Shown one piece after another: positions 41,801 to 54,914 of a stretch of DNA of 64,000 bases. The notes under the pieces were generated by a model, which was given only the letters and a program-made list of their open reading frames with translations, was not told the origin of the DNA and made no database searches. Within the stretch, counting starts at the first letter, position 1. Each line of letters starts with the position of its first letter. Position numbers and translations under genes: made by a program. Where the stretch lies: NCBI RefSeq assembly GCF_037975245.1, contig NC_092569.1, positions 20,701,001-20,765,000 on the forward strand. The letters run 5' to 3'. This DNA is from Apostichopus japonicus. Taxonomy: Eukaryota > Echinodermata > Holothuroidea > Aspidochirotida > Stichopodidae.

Positions 41801-44800
41801 AACAAAATCAAACATTTAATTTAATATGAACAAAAAGTCAAACATAAAATTTGACCGATTTGTAACATGTATTTGACAAACCGAAATGCAGCTTTGCAAA
41901 CAAAATATTCGAGTATTTGTAGTCTACAAAAGATAATACAACGTGTCAATAGTGTGCAGAGAGACACCTTTCAATGCGTTGTTTCGTTTGGGTATCCGTA
42001 TATAAGTCACTCTAATTTACTGGATTTTTAGCAAAATCACTTAGTTCAGATACACAACAATTTTTCAGTAGTATTTTGGTTAGCTTAATACAAGAATCAC
42101 AACGAATATATATAATTTTGGACACCTAGATTTAGTCCTACAACATTTATGGACAAATATAAGCTATCCAAGCCCATACGAATGGACCTATATTTGAAAT
42201 CGGATATAATACTAAAAGTTACTCACTATTGTTGCGGGACTCATGCACTCACGCACTCATTGTTGCGGGACGAGCTATTCTACATAATGTTAATATAAAA
42301 AATCGTGGTAGATCGAGGTCGGAGCAAATAAACTTTTTCTTTCGTTACTGAAAATAACTATAGATAAGTTTACACTCGATTACAGATTCGACATCACCCA
42401 AGTCGACTTTACAGTCCTCAACGAAATCAATAACCACAACAGGTTGGTATTATAATATAATACGCTGTGCAAATCACATATATCAAAAGCGGTGCTGTGT
42501 TATCAGAGCTATGTATTTCGGGATTTTTTTTTGGTTCTGTTCCTGCCTATCGTTGCAGAATAGTTTCTTTTAACTCTTCAGTTGGAGCATTGTTTATTAT
42601 TTTACAGCAATCTTAGTAATACATTGATCCAAGCTATTCACAGTAGGATACAGCCGGTAATTTATATAGCGTAAATAAATTAGCATTTCACTGTTTGCAA
42701 AGCATATATTTGTGTTAATTTTGTACTATGCTGATAGTACTTGATAGTGCATCCGTTAGAAATGTTATATTCATCAGCTACATTGGTAGAGTTTTCATTC
42801 AAAGAATGAAAGGAAAAAGTTCAAATTCATTCTGAAAATATCCAATTTAATGTAAACATGTAGCTAGACGACAGACAATAAATTTAGAACCAGCCTTTTA
42901 ATATGTTCATGGTAAATAAAATCACCGTGTATTTTAACAGGATGCTCTTTTTATATTCTTGACTGTTAGGGCGAATGCCGACAGCCAATTTTCTGCAATC
43001 CACGAGTTCACCGGTAACCACAGCAATAACTACAGAAGGTATTGCCAAAGCTACACACATCTTACATTTCCTACATGGATACAAAATATTCGACATACAA
43101 ATTTATTTGATTTCAGACTATTGTCTAATTCTGTATTCATTGTTCTTCGTTACCCTCAGTTATGTATAACTCAAGTTAAGCAACTTTGCATAACATAAGT
43201 TTACAGAGCTATACAAAAAAAATGTCTTGTAAAATATAGCACATACAAAAGAAAGGTAAACATGTAGCTAGACAACAGACAATAAATTTAATATCAGTCT
43301 TTATTCACGAGTTACTGGTTATATTAAGTTTTTTCCTTTTTGTTCAACTATTCGAAGACCATTTTCTTAGTACTATGATTGTTGTTAGATTCAATTATGT
43401 ATTTGTATATAGGCCTTTAGCTTTGGTATCATGTTTCTGAAAAAAAAAGATCATTTACTATACCAAACTGTTTTAGTAGTTTTATAATATAGGCATTGTC
43501 TCTTCTCGCTCATTGTATTTGACTGTTATTTTACCAAACTCTTGTAATATATAATTTCTTTAACCGACTGTGGAAAATTTTAGTCAGAGGGGTTTAATCG
43601 GAAGAAATGTATACGTCCGTTTCCGCATCATGACTCTCAAGTTACATCCTAACAATAAAAAATCATACATTACCATTTACTCTTAAAGCCTTTTAATATT
43701 TTCATGGTAAATAAAATCACCGTGTATTTTAACATGATGCTCTTTTTATATTCTTGACTGTTAGGACGAATGTCGACAGCCAATTTTCTGCAATCCACGA
43801 GTTCACCGGTAACCACAGCAATAACTACAGAAGGTACGGTCAAAGCTGCACACATCTTACATTTCCTACATGGATAAAAATTAATCGACAAATTTATTTG
43901 ATTTCAGACTATTGTCTAATTCTGTATTCATTGTTCTGCTTCGTTACCCTCAGTTATGTATAACTTAAGTTAAGCAACTTTGCATAACATAAGTTTACAG
44001 AGCTATAAAAAAAAATGTCTTGTAAAATATAGCACCTACAAAAGAAAAGTAAGTTTAATTGATAGGCATAAATGGACTGAATTTTTGTGAAAATTTCCTT
44101 AAATTCAGAACTGCAGAACTTAACTCTATTGTCGTTAGACTAAGTATATGGTACCATTTTTCTCGAGTTGGGTATGATGTGCGGTTGACGGGAGGGCCAG
44201 GTTCTGTGTTTTACTGTAAGCTCATTTCTTATCCTTCTGTATAAACTCAGTAGGTCAGACTTAAATCCATTTTTCACTGTTACTACTAGTATACGTGTAC
44301 AACATCGCACTACCACAATATGTGAATGATCGAAGCAGCTGACACCGAAGGGAAACTTGCCTTTATAAACCCTGATGAAATATGACATATGACATATTCC
44401 ATATTCCATTTTCAGGTGCGACCACTACGCCACAATGTCCTTTGAATCAAGTCTTTGCTGACTGTGTATGCCAGGGTACATGTGAAGACCCTAATGGGTG
44501 GTTTGGCTGCCATATAAACTGTACTGGAGGAAGAACATGCGTTTGTCCAGCCGGCTTCTTATTACTCGGACAGAATTGCATACCGGAGAGTGCTTGTGGG
44601 TGTTATCACGAAACGGGAGGAGTCATACCGGTATTCTTAAACTGTTATTAGTATATTCATCATGTGCGTTCCTTTACAATCTTATCCACCAAAACAGTCG
44701 TCTTTGTCCCAATAAAGTAGCAGTAGTAGGGTTTTACAAAACACAGATAAAAAGTAAGTTGCTCTACTTGCCAATGTCACATATTTGAATTTCATTGACG

Positions 44801-47209
44801 GAGACAGTGGACATAGTAGGTGATATTAGACAAATTATGTCACCTTTGCTATTTATTTGAAATTGTCATGCTACTAGTAGCTTTTACTGTTCTGGTAAAT
44901 GTACTGAACAGATTTGAGATTCGATAGTGATCAAGCTACGAATCTTGTGAATTCACGAAGTAATTAATCTACAATGGACGACACAAAATACCTGTTGATC
45001 TTATGATAATTCATTCTCTCCTTCTGTTCTTAAATCATGAAGTTAAATTAAAAACATAAAAAGTAGGTTTAATCAAGCGATATATTAATAGCTGTTCATG
45101 TTTAATACAAAAAAAATCATAGTGAGACCCGTCTTATTCAATAATCAATCCAAATTTGTCGAAAGTGTGTGCGAGGGAGACTATGCGATGATGGGATCAT
45201 ATTTGCTAACTATTTTGTGGAACACACCTCCAAAAAAAGAACTATTAACAAGCATATTGCTCCCCAGAGCCAATCAAAAGTGAAGCCAAGAACTGTCCAA
45301 GTAATACTCCGTCCACGCCCGGCCTGACTTAATCGAACACCTGTGCCCTCAAATATGTCTGGACGGACTAAATAAAGCTCATATGAAAAACAGTTCCTTA
45401 AAGTTGTAATGTTTTACCTTGAAAACAGACTAGAACACTATTCCAGAGATGTAATCTACGTAATATCATCATAGTGGCAACACTATATTCATATTTATTC
45501 ACCTTTTCTCTGTATTAAGAATGGCGGATCGCGGATCGTGACCATGGACTGCACGGAAACATGCTCATGTGAGAATAACGTTCTTGTCTGCATAAACTAT
45601 ACATGCAGTGAACATGCGATGTGCCAAAACCATAATGGCACTATTTCGTGCGATTGCAACGTGAACTATATGGGGAATGGGACAGTATGTGAACGTGTAC
45701 AGGATTGCCAAGATCTTTACGACAATGGCGTAATCAGTGAAGGTTTTCACTTGATATACCCGCTTACATGGTCAGGGGAACCTTTCGAAGCTTATTGCAA
45801 AGACGGATGGACTGTAAGAAGACTTTCTTTTGAGTTTATGTCCATGATAGTTGTCGTTTTATATAGAGAAATAACATGTACCATACTACACATTGTACTT
45901 CTATACTCCGCCCCTGAAATTTAATACGTGTGACTACGTAACCTACGTACTTCAACTTTAAAGAACAGAGTGTTGAAGAACAAGTATTATTTTGTGCTTT
46001 TGTGTTAAACATAATGTAAACAAAGTGAAACTATATATTTCCAAGGAGCAGAAAAAACTTTGATAATATGGCTGGGCTGCAAATATCCACTTAGAAATGT
46101 GAGGGGAGAGTGTCTTTTCCTGTTGATATATAGATCATTCATATATTCCATACAAACATCACAGAAGTACTTTTCTTGATTAATCTGGCTTCAAGTGGAC
46201 CGTGAATACTTCCTTAATGAGCCTCAACTAACAAGCATACTGATATCAACCTATTTTTTGGCTGTTGTTGTTTAGTTTTTTCAGCTCCGCGTCAGTCACC
46301 ACGGTCTTTTTTATGGCTGGGATTTATACAGAAATGGCATCCGTAGAAGCGATTCTAATTCACATTGGCTAGGAAACGAAAAATTAGCCAACATAACTGC
46401 CCAACGGGACTACACCATGAGAATGGAATTTAAGAACAGCAGTAGTAACATTACCCACCATCTTCAGTATGATCTCTTTCGAATTGGTTCAGAAGTCAAC
46501 AACTATGCACTAGAAGAGCTCGGCACTTATACAGGCAGCTTGGGTGAGTAAAACATTTTTATCGTAGCCTATAATGCAATGCACGGTATATGCCATGAAC
46601 GAAATTTGTAAACCTTCATGATAGAGTGTGGAACCTGGTTTGTTGTGGTCAACGATCGACTGGCACTTTCGATATTTAAGGAGCATTAGCATCGTATAAG
46701 CAAAAAACGTCAATTTTATCCAAATTTCTCAACATCGTCATCATTGTCGCCATCGTTATCTTCGTCATCTTTGTTTTCGTCTTCGTCTTCTATTGTCATT
46801 TTCATCGTCATTGTCATCCCCATTGGCACAATAGACGATGATGAGAGTTCTTTTAGTTTCGATTTTTCTCTGGAAAAAAAAATTTTTTAGAAGAAATATG
46901 TATGTTTATTTTTTGCTGGTTACCTTTTCCTTCTCATTGTACACAGAATATGACTACATGAGATATCATCGTGGTGTTGGTTTTTCAACATATGACAGTG
47001 ACAATGATAACAGTACATCACGAAAATGCACGGTACCACATATTGCTGGCTGGTGGTACAATGGGTATGATAATTTTACATGTACTACGGCGAATTTCAA
47101 TGGAAGGTATGGCGAACCGTGGAAAGCTGGACTGTGCATTTACGACAGGGAACGAATGATTGCTGACTGCGATATTGCTACAACTGAAATGAAAATCAAA
47201 CCTCTCTGA
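38753..47209 (+). CDS. Gene C: secreted TIL-EGF-fibrinogen-domain protein, diverged
   Basis: Nine coding exons: 38753-38834, 40843-40908, 42386-42442, 42970-43038, 43765-43833, 44416-44630, 45520-45813, 46285-46543, 46947-47209. The sum is 1374 nt, 457 aa, phases 1,1,1,1,1,0,0,1 at the junctions and TGA at the end. Residues 1-27 signal peptide (VLLYANIVHISLAMG end); 28-114 short Ser/Thr stalk; 115-186 TIL; 187-284 TILa-like, EGF and FBG start; 285-457 FBG. Same exon plan as A and B but opposite strand. It keeps WLGNEKL and TYDSDND, but lacks the GFGDL block and the GCH dipeptide of the ligand pocket. All FBG cysteines near the end are present but one is displaced. Likely active; ligand may differ. 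Confidence 0.85.
39240..39500. mobile_element. MITE, copy 2, in gene C intron 1
   Basis: Same family as 37230-37520. Inner repeat begins ccacagtaaatactggatcg (39271) and ends with its inverse at 39473. A further outer arm extends the pairing on both sides. Non-coding. Confidence 0.72.
40843..40908 (+). CDS. Gene C exon 2: acidic exon
   Basis: 66 nt, phase 1-1, EEGENNVFDETSPEVY. In the place of gene A exon 2. Acceptor TTTTTAG, donor GTAGGT. Confidence 0.65.
42386..42442 (+). CDS. Gene C exon 3: Ser/Thr-rich stalk
   Basis: 57 nt, phase 1-1, STSPKSTLQSSTKSITTT. Donor GTTGGT is weak. Confidence 0.68.
42970..43038 (+). CDS. Gene C exon 4: Ser/Thr-rich stalk
   Basis: 69 nt, phase 1-1, TANFLQSTSSPVTTAITTEG. 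Duplicate of exon 5 with one residue difference. Confidence 0.78.
43765..43833 (+). CDS. Gene C exon 5: Ser/Thr-rich stalk, duplicate of exon 4
   Basis: 69 nt, phase 1-1. Flanking intron is duplicated too (about 42841-43260 against 43620-44050). Confidence 0.78.
44416..44630 (+). CDS. Gene C exon 6: TIL domain
   Basis: 215 nt, phase 1 to 0. CVCQGTCEDPNGWFGC, TCVCPAGF, ESACGCY, ending GVIP at the donor. Confidence 0.87.
45520..45813 (+). CDS. Gene C exon 7: TILa-like segment, EGF module, FBG start
   Basis: 294 nt, phase 0-0. CTETCSCENNVLVC, EGF with CDCNVNYMGNGTVC, then DCQDLYDNG and AYCKDGW. Confidence 0.88.
46285..46543 (+). CDS. Gene C exon 8: FBG middle
   Basis: 259 nt, phase 0 to 1. 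HWLGNEKL is kept, while the preceding GFGDL is replaced by RNGIRRSDSNS. Donor GTGAGT. Confidence 0.85.
46738..46820. repeat. Imperfect (GTC/TTC)n tract in gene C intron 8
   Basis: Trinucleotide-like run of cgtcatc, cttcgtctt and similar words. Cryptically simple; no function assigned. Confidence 0.6.
46947..47209 (+). CDS. Gene C exon 9: FBG C-terminus and stop
   Basis: 263 nt. TYDSDND, GWWYNGYDNFTC, NGRYGEPWKAGLC, end MKIKPL then TGA. Confidence 0.9.
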
Positions 47210-50200
47210 ATTACACGTCCATCAATACGTGTGATATGTTGATTGAGGCAATTTTTCGTTGCAAAAGGTGACAAATAGGTCACGAAACATTAAAACCAAC
47301 CAGCATTAAAAGTCACTGCGGGAATCTATAAAAATAATTTTTCAGTCAAATTAAATGTAGTAATAAATGTGACAAAAACATGATATTATATATCTGCTCT
47401 CAACAATACACATCGTGCTTAATACTTCTGTATTATTATAATCATCGTCTAGGTGTTGATGTCTGTATAAGTTATCTTTGACACTAAATATCCATTATGT
47501 ATACACCACTCAACGTCGAGTCAGTTAGTCTATGGGCAAGAATAAAAACGAACGGAACAGTTTAACCAGAGGGATTTACTAAGGATGTCATACATGGTAT
47601 TAATATCACCTAACGGTTTATGCAGTGTAATGGATAAAAGAGTACATGCTGAGCGTGAATATAGAATCACGCCATACGTCATCAATAAATAATAAAGTTC
47701 TTCAGTATGGTATAGTGTAGTATCAGCATGCCAGAGATTTATTCCAACTTACTGTCACCTTCAAGTGCTCTATATTCTGTGTTCAAACTGGTATAATGGC
47801 TCAACTTTGTTGCTTTCAATGTCAACTGATTGGTTGATTAACACATTAGTAATAATAAAATTCATAATTAACCGTATAAAATGGTCACTTAGACAATGGA
47901 TGACTAAATCATGAACACACAATTGCACTATTCATTTCAAGTTTGTGTTGTAGAAAGAAGAGAAGCCAGGGATATAGTTTTCTAAAAACTCATCTTTTCT
48001 ACACAATTTAGTGTAGACTACAATCTAAGCCAATTCAGGAACGATGACACCACGGATAATATTCCCCATCTCAATTTGTCCATACAATATCACGTACATG
48101 ATTAATAACACAACCTTGCCTTTACACCGTATCAAAAGGTTAATCTTTAGTCTATAGAAATGGCTCAAAATATCTCTAACTTTCTTCTGAAAACTTCTAA
48201 ACATTTCTTCTGACGAAGTTCCCTGACGCCTTACACGGGAGTTGGCTTCAACGACCTTATAGCGCGCAATACGCACCTTTTTTTTGTATAATATCCTTGA
48301 ATTTCCTCTTGCTATATAGACATTTATTGCATAGCATTTGATTTCATGTATATTATTACTTAAGACAACGTTGTGGTCTTTAATTGTTTTATTGGTTAAA
48401 GGTAAATGACGAAAACATGGTGAATATCTGTAATTAGAGAGTTATGGGACTTCCACATGTCTCAAAGATGTATCTAGATTGAATAACACTGGTCAAGGTA
48501 TGGTATAATTTTTAGTGACGGTTTTCATACGATGGTACCGCTATCTTGTGTTTTGTAATTGCAGCCTAGTAATAATGTAACCTTCGGAATAAAATAAAAA
48601 AATCAAACACAATAGGACTATGTGGAATATGCCAGTTTTACATATTCACTTATTTCAAAGAAAATCAAAGATATCGGTTAAGCCTACATTGTGTGTATCT
48701 AACGAGAGTGTGAGAGAGAAACTTGTTTTGGAACAACTTAGGGTTCACTTCTCCACGGTAGGTCAAGGTACGTTAAGAGTGAAGTAGTTTATATGTTAAG
48801 CAAATAAAACACAAATAAAAATCTGTTATTGGAATTTCTAAAAGAACTTTATTCTCTGCATGTATGAACAATACGATTACACATTTAAATTGAACATTTG
48901 AGATGATTTTTATATTGTAAATATTAACCTCTTTTCTCATATTTGTAACGATCGTAACCATTCCGTGGTGTTGTGGTTCCTTGGTATTGAATATTTACAA
49001 AACTGTTTCACGTAAAATGTAACTGCGGAAATGAATATTGACTCTCGAATTGATGCGTCTGTGCGATATAATAAATATATTGAAGACTCTTGCAAACTTT
49101 CCCTCTTGTTTGGATATTCTTTTTGTACAATTTGGTCACTTTAAGTCTTTCGTCTAAGCAACTACCTGTGTGAAACATTGTCAACATGTTTATATTACAA
49201 AAGCGGTCAAACTATTACTGGAACACTTACTTTTATTAGAGCAAGGTGAAATCATTACCGGTGTCTAATAATAGAAGTGAACAATCAGCACTTCGAACAA
49301 CAAATTTAACAAAATATATCACTTACATGTAGAGTTTTAAAAAAAAAAAAGTTTTGCAACTTCATGGAAACTTAACCGCAAATTTCCTGATGAAATCTGT
49401 TTTCCAAAGATAAAATACTTTTCAGTCAAATCGACAAGATTCACGTTGTATTTAGTATTTAGTCAGTACTGATGGCATATATACAATTGTCTTTATATAC
49501 CTGCCAATGACACAGGTGACTGTTGTAATATGCAAAATCTTGTTAAATATGGAATGATAAAACAGTCTCTAAAGAGACCACTATATGAAATACTGAAAGA
49601 CTAGGACAACAAATAAAAATGGACTGGAACTGAAACAGTGAAACTAGAAGCTATTAACATAAATGGTATGAAACTACTAGTCATATGCACTAGCAGAAAA
49701 AAGCAGTCAGAATGATGATCACCAATAACAAAATGACAAAACGTCCAATGATAGACACAGGCTCATAAAGATATTTTTGTCCAGAGTTAACCCTCCTCAA
49801 TACATGGGAACTCTTTATAGAGACTGGCTAGCGTTACAAACAGGAACACTACTTTAAGATTGCTACAATTGGAGACGTTATTGATGAAATTCGACTTGGA
49901 TTGGAATAGCTATAAGATTTTATTCACTTTAAACAATTTGTCATTTACAGCAATTCCAACAGGCAAGTTCCAAAAAGATGTTAAGTAAGATGTGTCTCTT
50001 TGGGATAAATGGCATTTGTTTAGATCCTATCTGACAGAAATGATAAAAAACATTTTTTTTTAATAGAGGACGATGAAGCGTTTGATGGAAATATTGTTTT
50101 TATTGCTGAAAGGTAGCCTACAATCACACCTTTACATTCATGTACTCCTTTTCCCCAATTTTTAGCTGTCTCGCACAGTTTCAACTAGTTAAATAATACG

Positions 50201-51914
50201 ATCAAAACAAACACCACCTGTCTCTCTGTTTACATGCAGATTCGAGCTGAAATTTTCAAAGAATCATTCTCTGTGGGCATGCGCTGAAGGCCACACTCTC
50301 CGCTGGTCTGTGTATGTAAACAGGGGCAACGGTTCACATTGTTTTGATGTCATTATGAATTAAATTTTGCTCATGCATTGTGCAAAAGCCAAAAAATCGG
50401 GAAAGAATTAGATAGACTAGTCAATCTATCACCACTGAAAGATATGATTCGGCTGTTTTGAACCATTCCTTTTTTTGTATCCAAACGCATAATTGGACTT
50501 TAAGTGTAGGTGGCCAAAAACTAACAGAGTTGTAAATGTGCTGGTGAAACTTGCTGTTAACTGTTGAAAATTCTGTCAAATCGTGGCATAGAAAAGAGTT
50601 AAAGGTACATTATTCTTGGTTTCAACTTTAACCAAATACTCTTAATACTATTGTCCGAAATTAGACACAATTCCTAAAATTTAACTTTTTTACCGAATTT
50701 GATCGTCTTCATAAAAAGAAAATGTTTTAAAAAGTTCCTTCTTCCTGCCAAATCATACCTTCTTCATGAATAAATGGGGTCGGCCATCCTGAAATGTCTC
50801 AGTTAGAAACCAGCGACTTACATCATAGTCCTTTAGCCACCTTTCTGACCAAAGTATTTCATTTGTTCCACACGCCTTTCATAGGAACATCGCATACACT
50901 GGAGGAAACATGAGAAACGTACTATATGCAAGGTTTCACCTGTTACTATGTTATCGGACATTTCATTATCTCTTTCTTTTTTTTTGAGAAACTTCGGAGC
51001 AGATCAATAGCTTTCTGTTCTCATGGGATGGTTTGAAGAGGAAGGGTATGTAACGATGGATGGGATGCTATGTTTTCTCAATGATATTATATGCAAATTA
51101 TAACTAAACCACACAATTTTCTTGATTCATTTGTACCTTACATGTAAGTTGTGAGTCGCAGCTCGATGCCGTCAGCTATTTTAGGTACGGAGATACATAT
51201 GCACCGCAGTTTCATTATTTATCAGCCTAATGCTTACATTTGCAGTACTGTACCACTACGCATATTCAGAGACATCGTCGCCCACAGATTTCTTATTAAT
51301 GTCATGCTCGTTTTCAATCTCTTGGTGAACTTTTCTCAGATTTATTGCATTGGTAGTCTAGTTGCATTTGTACCAAGTTACGCACACACGAATCTTCATT
51401 CAATATAAAAAAATAAAAAAACTGTAAGGAAACTGCTAATCCCATAAAAATCCTGTGTAAGAGAATGTGTAAAAGTCTCTGCTTCAGAGGCTGTAGAAGC
51501 AGGGAGTTGTTATGGAAGAAATGCTTTGTAGGTTTAGAACAAATTGGTGGATCAAACTCCATACCAACGTTAGTTGTTTTTAGCTACGTAGCTATGTTAA
51601 CTGATGTCATGCATTTCAATATGCCAACTTTATTTGCAGATAACCTTGTGAATTGGAACTTAAATTTAAATTACAGCATGATGAGTTAACATATATGGAA
51701 TCCTACAACGCTCTCTATTAAATATCTCGTTCGTGCTATCAATGTTCATTTAGATGTAACCCGAGGGATATTACTGCGTTGGTACATCCTCACCTCGCGT
51801 AACCTATAAGGGGTTTAATGATCGACAATAGTAAAGGCTAATTTAAGATTTTGCTCGATAGGTGCCATCTTATCTTTCCCACTTTTTTTGCCTGCATAGA
51901 CACTTCATCGGAAA
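47210..51914. other. Long region without a gene
   Basis: I looked on the minus strand for the missing TIL, EGF and FBG exons of the gene H fragment and found none. A possible small inverted repeat (ctgtttacatgca and tgtatgtaaacag) spans about 50225-50330. Frames are short and unconvincing. Confidence 0.5.
47684..47696 (+). promoter_or_regulatory. Possible polyadenylation signal of gene C
   Basis: Two overlapping-range AATAAA words about 475 bases after the stop. Position is plausible for a 3' UTR but unproven. Confidence 0.3.
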
Positions 51915-51989
51915 TCAGTCCAGGATAGGCAACCAAGATACCAAGTTAACGAACCCACAGTACTGCGGAACTGATTGTACCTCATCGGT

Positions 51990-52060
51990 TGAGGTCGTCC
52001 ATGTTGTTGGCAGTCCACTTACTGTAGAGCTCAACCTTTGTGGTTCATCTGTAGACAGAA
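51990..52060 (-). pseudogene. Possible Ser/Thr-rich stalk exon of gene H
   Basis: After an acceptor TGTCTACAG the minus strand reads DEPQRLSSTVSGLPTTWTTS, which fits the stalk style and starts DE like other stalk exons. A donor in the required phase 1 is not clear, so it may be decayed. Confidence 0.4.
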
Positions 52061-52730
52061 TTATTTGACCAATATATATATATATATCAGGCTGTTCTGG
52101 CAATTACTTACGAGAATGTGTATCCCTTTGGGATAGAATACACGTCTAAGGTAACCACAAAACTTACAGCCTGTTTCAATAAATCAATCATTGATATGAG
52201 AGCGTGTATTTATTGTTTATTACCTTAAATAATTGATAAAAAATTGACCTGTAAGTTGGCAAGTTAAAACATAAATGACGTCCGGTACTCTAACAGAAAG
52301 CAGTTCTAAACTGTTGCAGAATTAGAACAAGCCCAGGTTCGAAAAGAAAGGTAATGTCAATGCAAGCACATGCATTAACCTGGAAGTTAATTAGTAGTTG
52401 TACTGAATGTTTCCATAACACACTTATATTAAAATGTTTCAGCACGTTAACCGAAATGTCTTGGTTACGATCCAATGGCAAAGAGCGAAGGAGTTATATA
52501 ATGACGAATATGGTGTATTATATGGTTAATATGAAAATAAGTAGATATTCAGTACACAATACCGTATACAATAATTCAATCAACGTCATTACCGTTGAAA
52601 GATAAGTACAGATATTGGTCAGTTTTGAATCTTCCATTCCCCTTTGCATACCCTAGTCCACAATATCGTTATAATTTGATCTTCGACGTTAACTTAGTAT
52701 TGATACTACGATAATCGTTCAATATGATAT

Positions 52731-53827
52731 TGTTACGTTGGAATGCGAGAGGTCTCGATAACTAATTTTTAACGAGACACAAGCCTGGGTTCGTCTCCGT
52801 AAGGAACAGAGACAAATTGACGAGCCTAGAGATTTTAAATGAGAACGTAAACTATATTGAACAATGGATTTCGAACCAACAACAACAAGTGGTAATTACA
52901 AATATATAGAAAATTACTCACAAACTTAACAAGATAGGATACACTTTAAAACACGCTGGTCTCTTCCAACGGCGATATCCCTCAGCGGCCACGACCTTGA
53001 TGACGACGATTCTCGGTCCGTTGTACCGCGAAATTCACTGGTCCTCGACGAAGTTTCTCGCGATCCCAGAAACAGCAGTCACCTTCTTTCCGGCGATGCT
53101 CCAAAATAGAAGACGGACTTCCAGCCACAATAGAGTGAAGCACAAGTCGAACTTCTCGCCGACTAAATATTACCAGAGTCAGTCCAAAATCAGCTTTATA
53201 GCCACCAACTCCTGGCGTAACGAACTTCCTCAACGGAGACAGAAATTCTTCACCTTCTCCGAAATAAAGACTGAAAAACTGTACTTTCACAGCAAAGTCC
53301 CCTTCAAACTTCTGAATGGAAGTGTAGAATCAATCTTGTATCGATATCTCAATCCTTCAGAAACTACTGGTAGTTGAGCACTGACGATATATAGTAGAAT
53401 GGTATAATATGTGTCGTCGCTTGTATTCGTTCAGAAACTGAGAAAATCTCCGATCTGGGCGGGTTTATATACAATTCGCCATGTCAAGAATCATCTAGAT
53501 CTTTCTCGATACACCTGAGTAACAACGCGACCCGGTTTCTCTATTCTTGGAAGTCCTTTGCATCGCTCGCGAATATTCCAGAGAATCCACGAAGATGTGT
53601 ACAGCTTACACGCGATCTCACGTAAACCGACGTTAACCCGAGACCAGCGCGTCATCATGAGGAATATACTAGAACAATCGTGTATTATAACATTCTGACA
53701 CGGTAACCCGACCTAATTTCTCAAATACTGATTTATCACGTAGGCAATTTTAAATACTTTCTATCACATAACATCAGGTTCCTCACTAGCAGTAACTAGC
53801 GTTAGGCTACAATGGGCCCTCGTAACA
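52731..53827. mobile_element. Solo LTR, about 1.1 kb
   Basis: Starts TGTTACG and ends CGTAACA, 7-bp inverted ends with the TG...CA form of LTRs, flanked by a 4-bp repeat atat (52727-52730 and 53828-53831). Contains a TATA-like tttatata (53465) and aataaa (53265). No internal gag/pol follows, so it is a solo LTR, Gypsy-like by its ends. A 126-codon frame inside has no known match and is probably chance. Confidence 0.65.
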
Positions 53828-53837
53828 ATATACTTAC

Positions 53838-53915
53838 CTAAAGTTTGCTCGCCACAGACACCAGGACAAGGCGTGCCATTGTCATAGTGTATTTGGTTGG
53901 TACATTTTAAAACAC
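53838..53915 (-). CDS. Gene H exon 2: three-Cys N-terminal exon
   Basis: 78 nt, phase 1-1, CTNQIHYDNGTPCPGVC, acceptor GATTGCAG and donor GTAAGT. Clear homologue of gene B exon 2. The rest of the gene is missing or broken in this window; the LTR sits ten bases into its intron. Confidence 0.65.
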
Positions 53916-54914
53916 CTGCAATCGAAACATAGTCCATTGTTATGTAATGTTAAAACTTGTGTATTATACATGATATTTCGAACTGCTAAATAAATACTAA
54001 TAAACCTTAGAAATATATGTTTAGCTTAAATAAAATTGATACAATATGTCGATTATTTACTTTACCAAACTTCTTACTATCGAAGTAATGATGCAAAGGT
54101 TCAGTAGAAGTAAAGATAACATCGCATACGTCAATCAATCCAGCATCATTTTAAATCTTAATAAAAAGAAAATCGATATTCTTGTTTTTCGTTTCATTCA
54201 AAATCCTCAATGGAAAGTTGGAGAACTCTGTGCAGGAATAAAAGCGTTACTTTGAGTGTAAAAATAACAGGGCAAAAAATGTGAACGCATGTCATCATCA
54301 GTTTTAAAGTAGCTACGTTTCAAACATCTTGGCACAATTATTTATTCAGGAGACGTTGCTATTGATACATAAATAATATGATAGCGTTTTTGACGTCTTT
54401 TTGAAATACAAAGACTGTTTTAAGTGAGCTACATTAACATACTTAAAAGAGAAATATATCCTAGACATTACTGCATGGAGAATACCTTTCTGCAGTTTAC
54501 TCTTTTCGACAGAAGCAACAAGAATGCTTGAAAAAAAGTGAAGCCGCTTGTTTCGTGACGTCTATTGAATTTCATCACATACAATTCCTATGCGCCGTTC
54601 AAGATAACTAAGGCAATATGTAGTCACAATTTTTCTTCCGAAACACTTTTCTAGCTCGGGAAGTTTTGAAAAAAGAGAACATGGATGCATTCGGACTTGA
54701 CTGCTATCAAATCAAGCCAGAATACACATTGGAGGAAATAAAGTATGCTTGCTAAACATGAAATTCCTGGAAATTCGGGGAAAGGTAGTTTTGACTAGTT
54801 ATTTACAGAGGGTGTAAAAATATTCCCTATAAGAATATATCTACTATGAGGTCATTACAAAACCCCAGGGCACATCTACTTAATTATCTCACAGATATAT
54901 TTACTTACCCTAAC

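Noticed and set aside
48025-48276. 83-codon minus frame with a basic N-terminus
   Set aside because: No family recognised and no supporting splice sites or repeats.
52982-53377. 126-codon plus frame and 102-codon minus frame
   Set aside because: Both lie inside the solo LTR, overlap each other and show no known domain.
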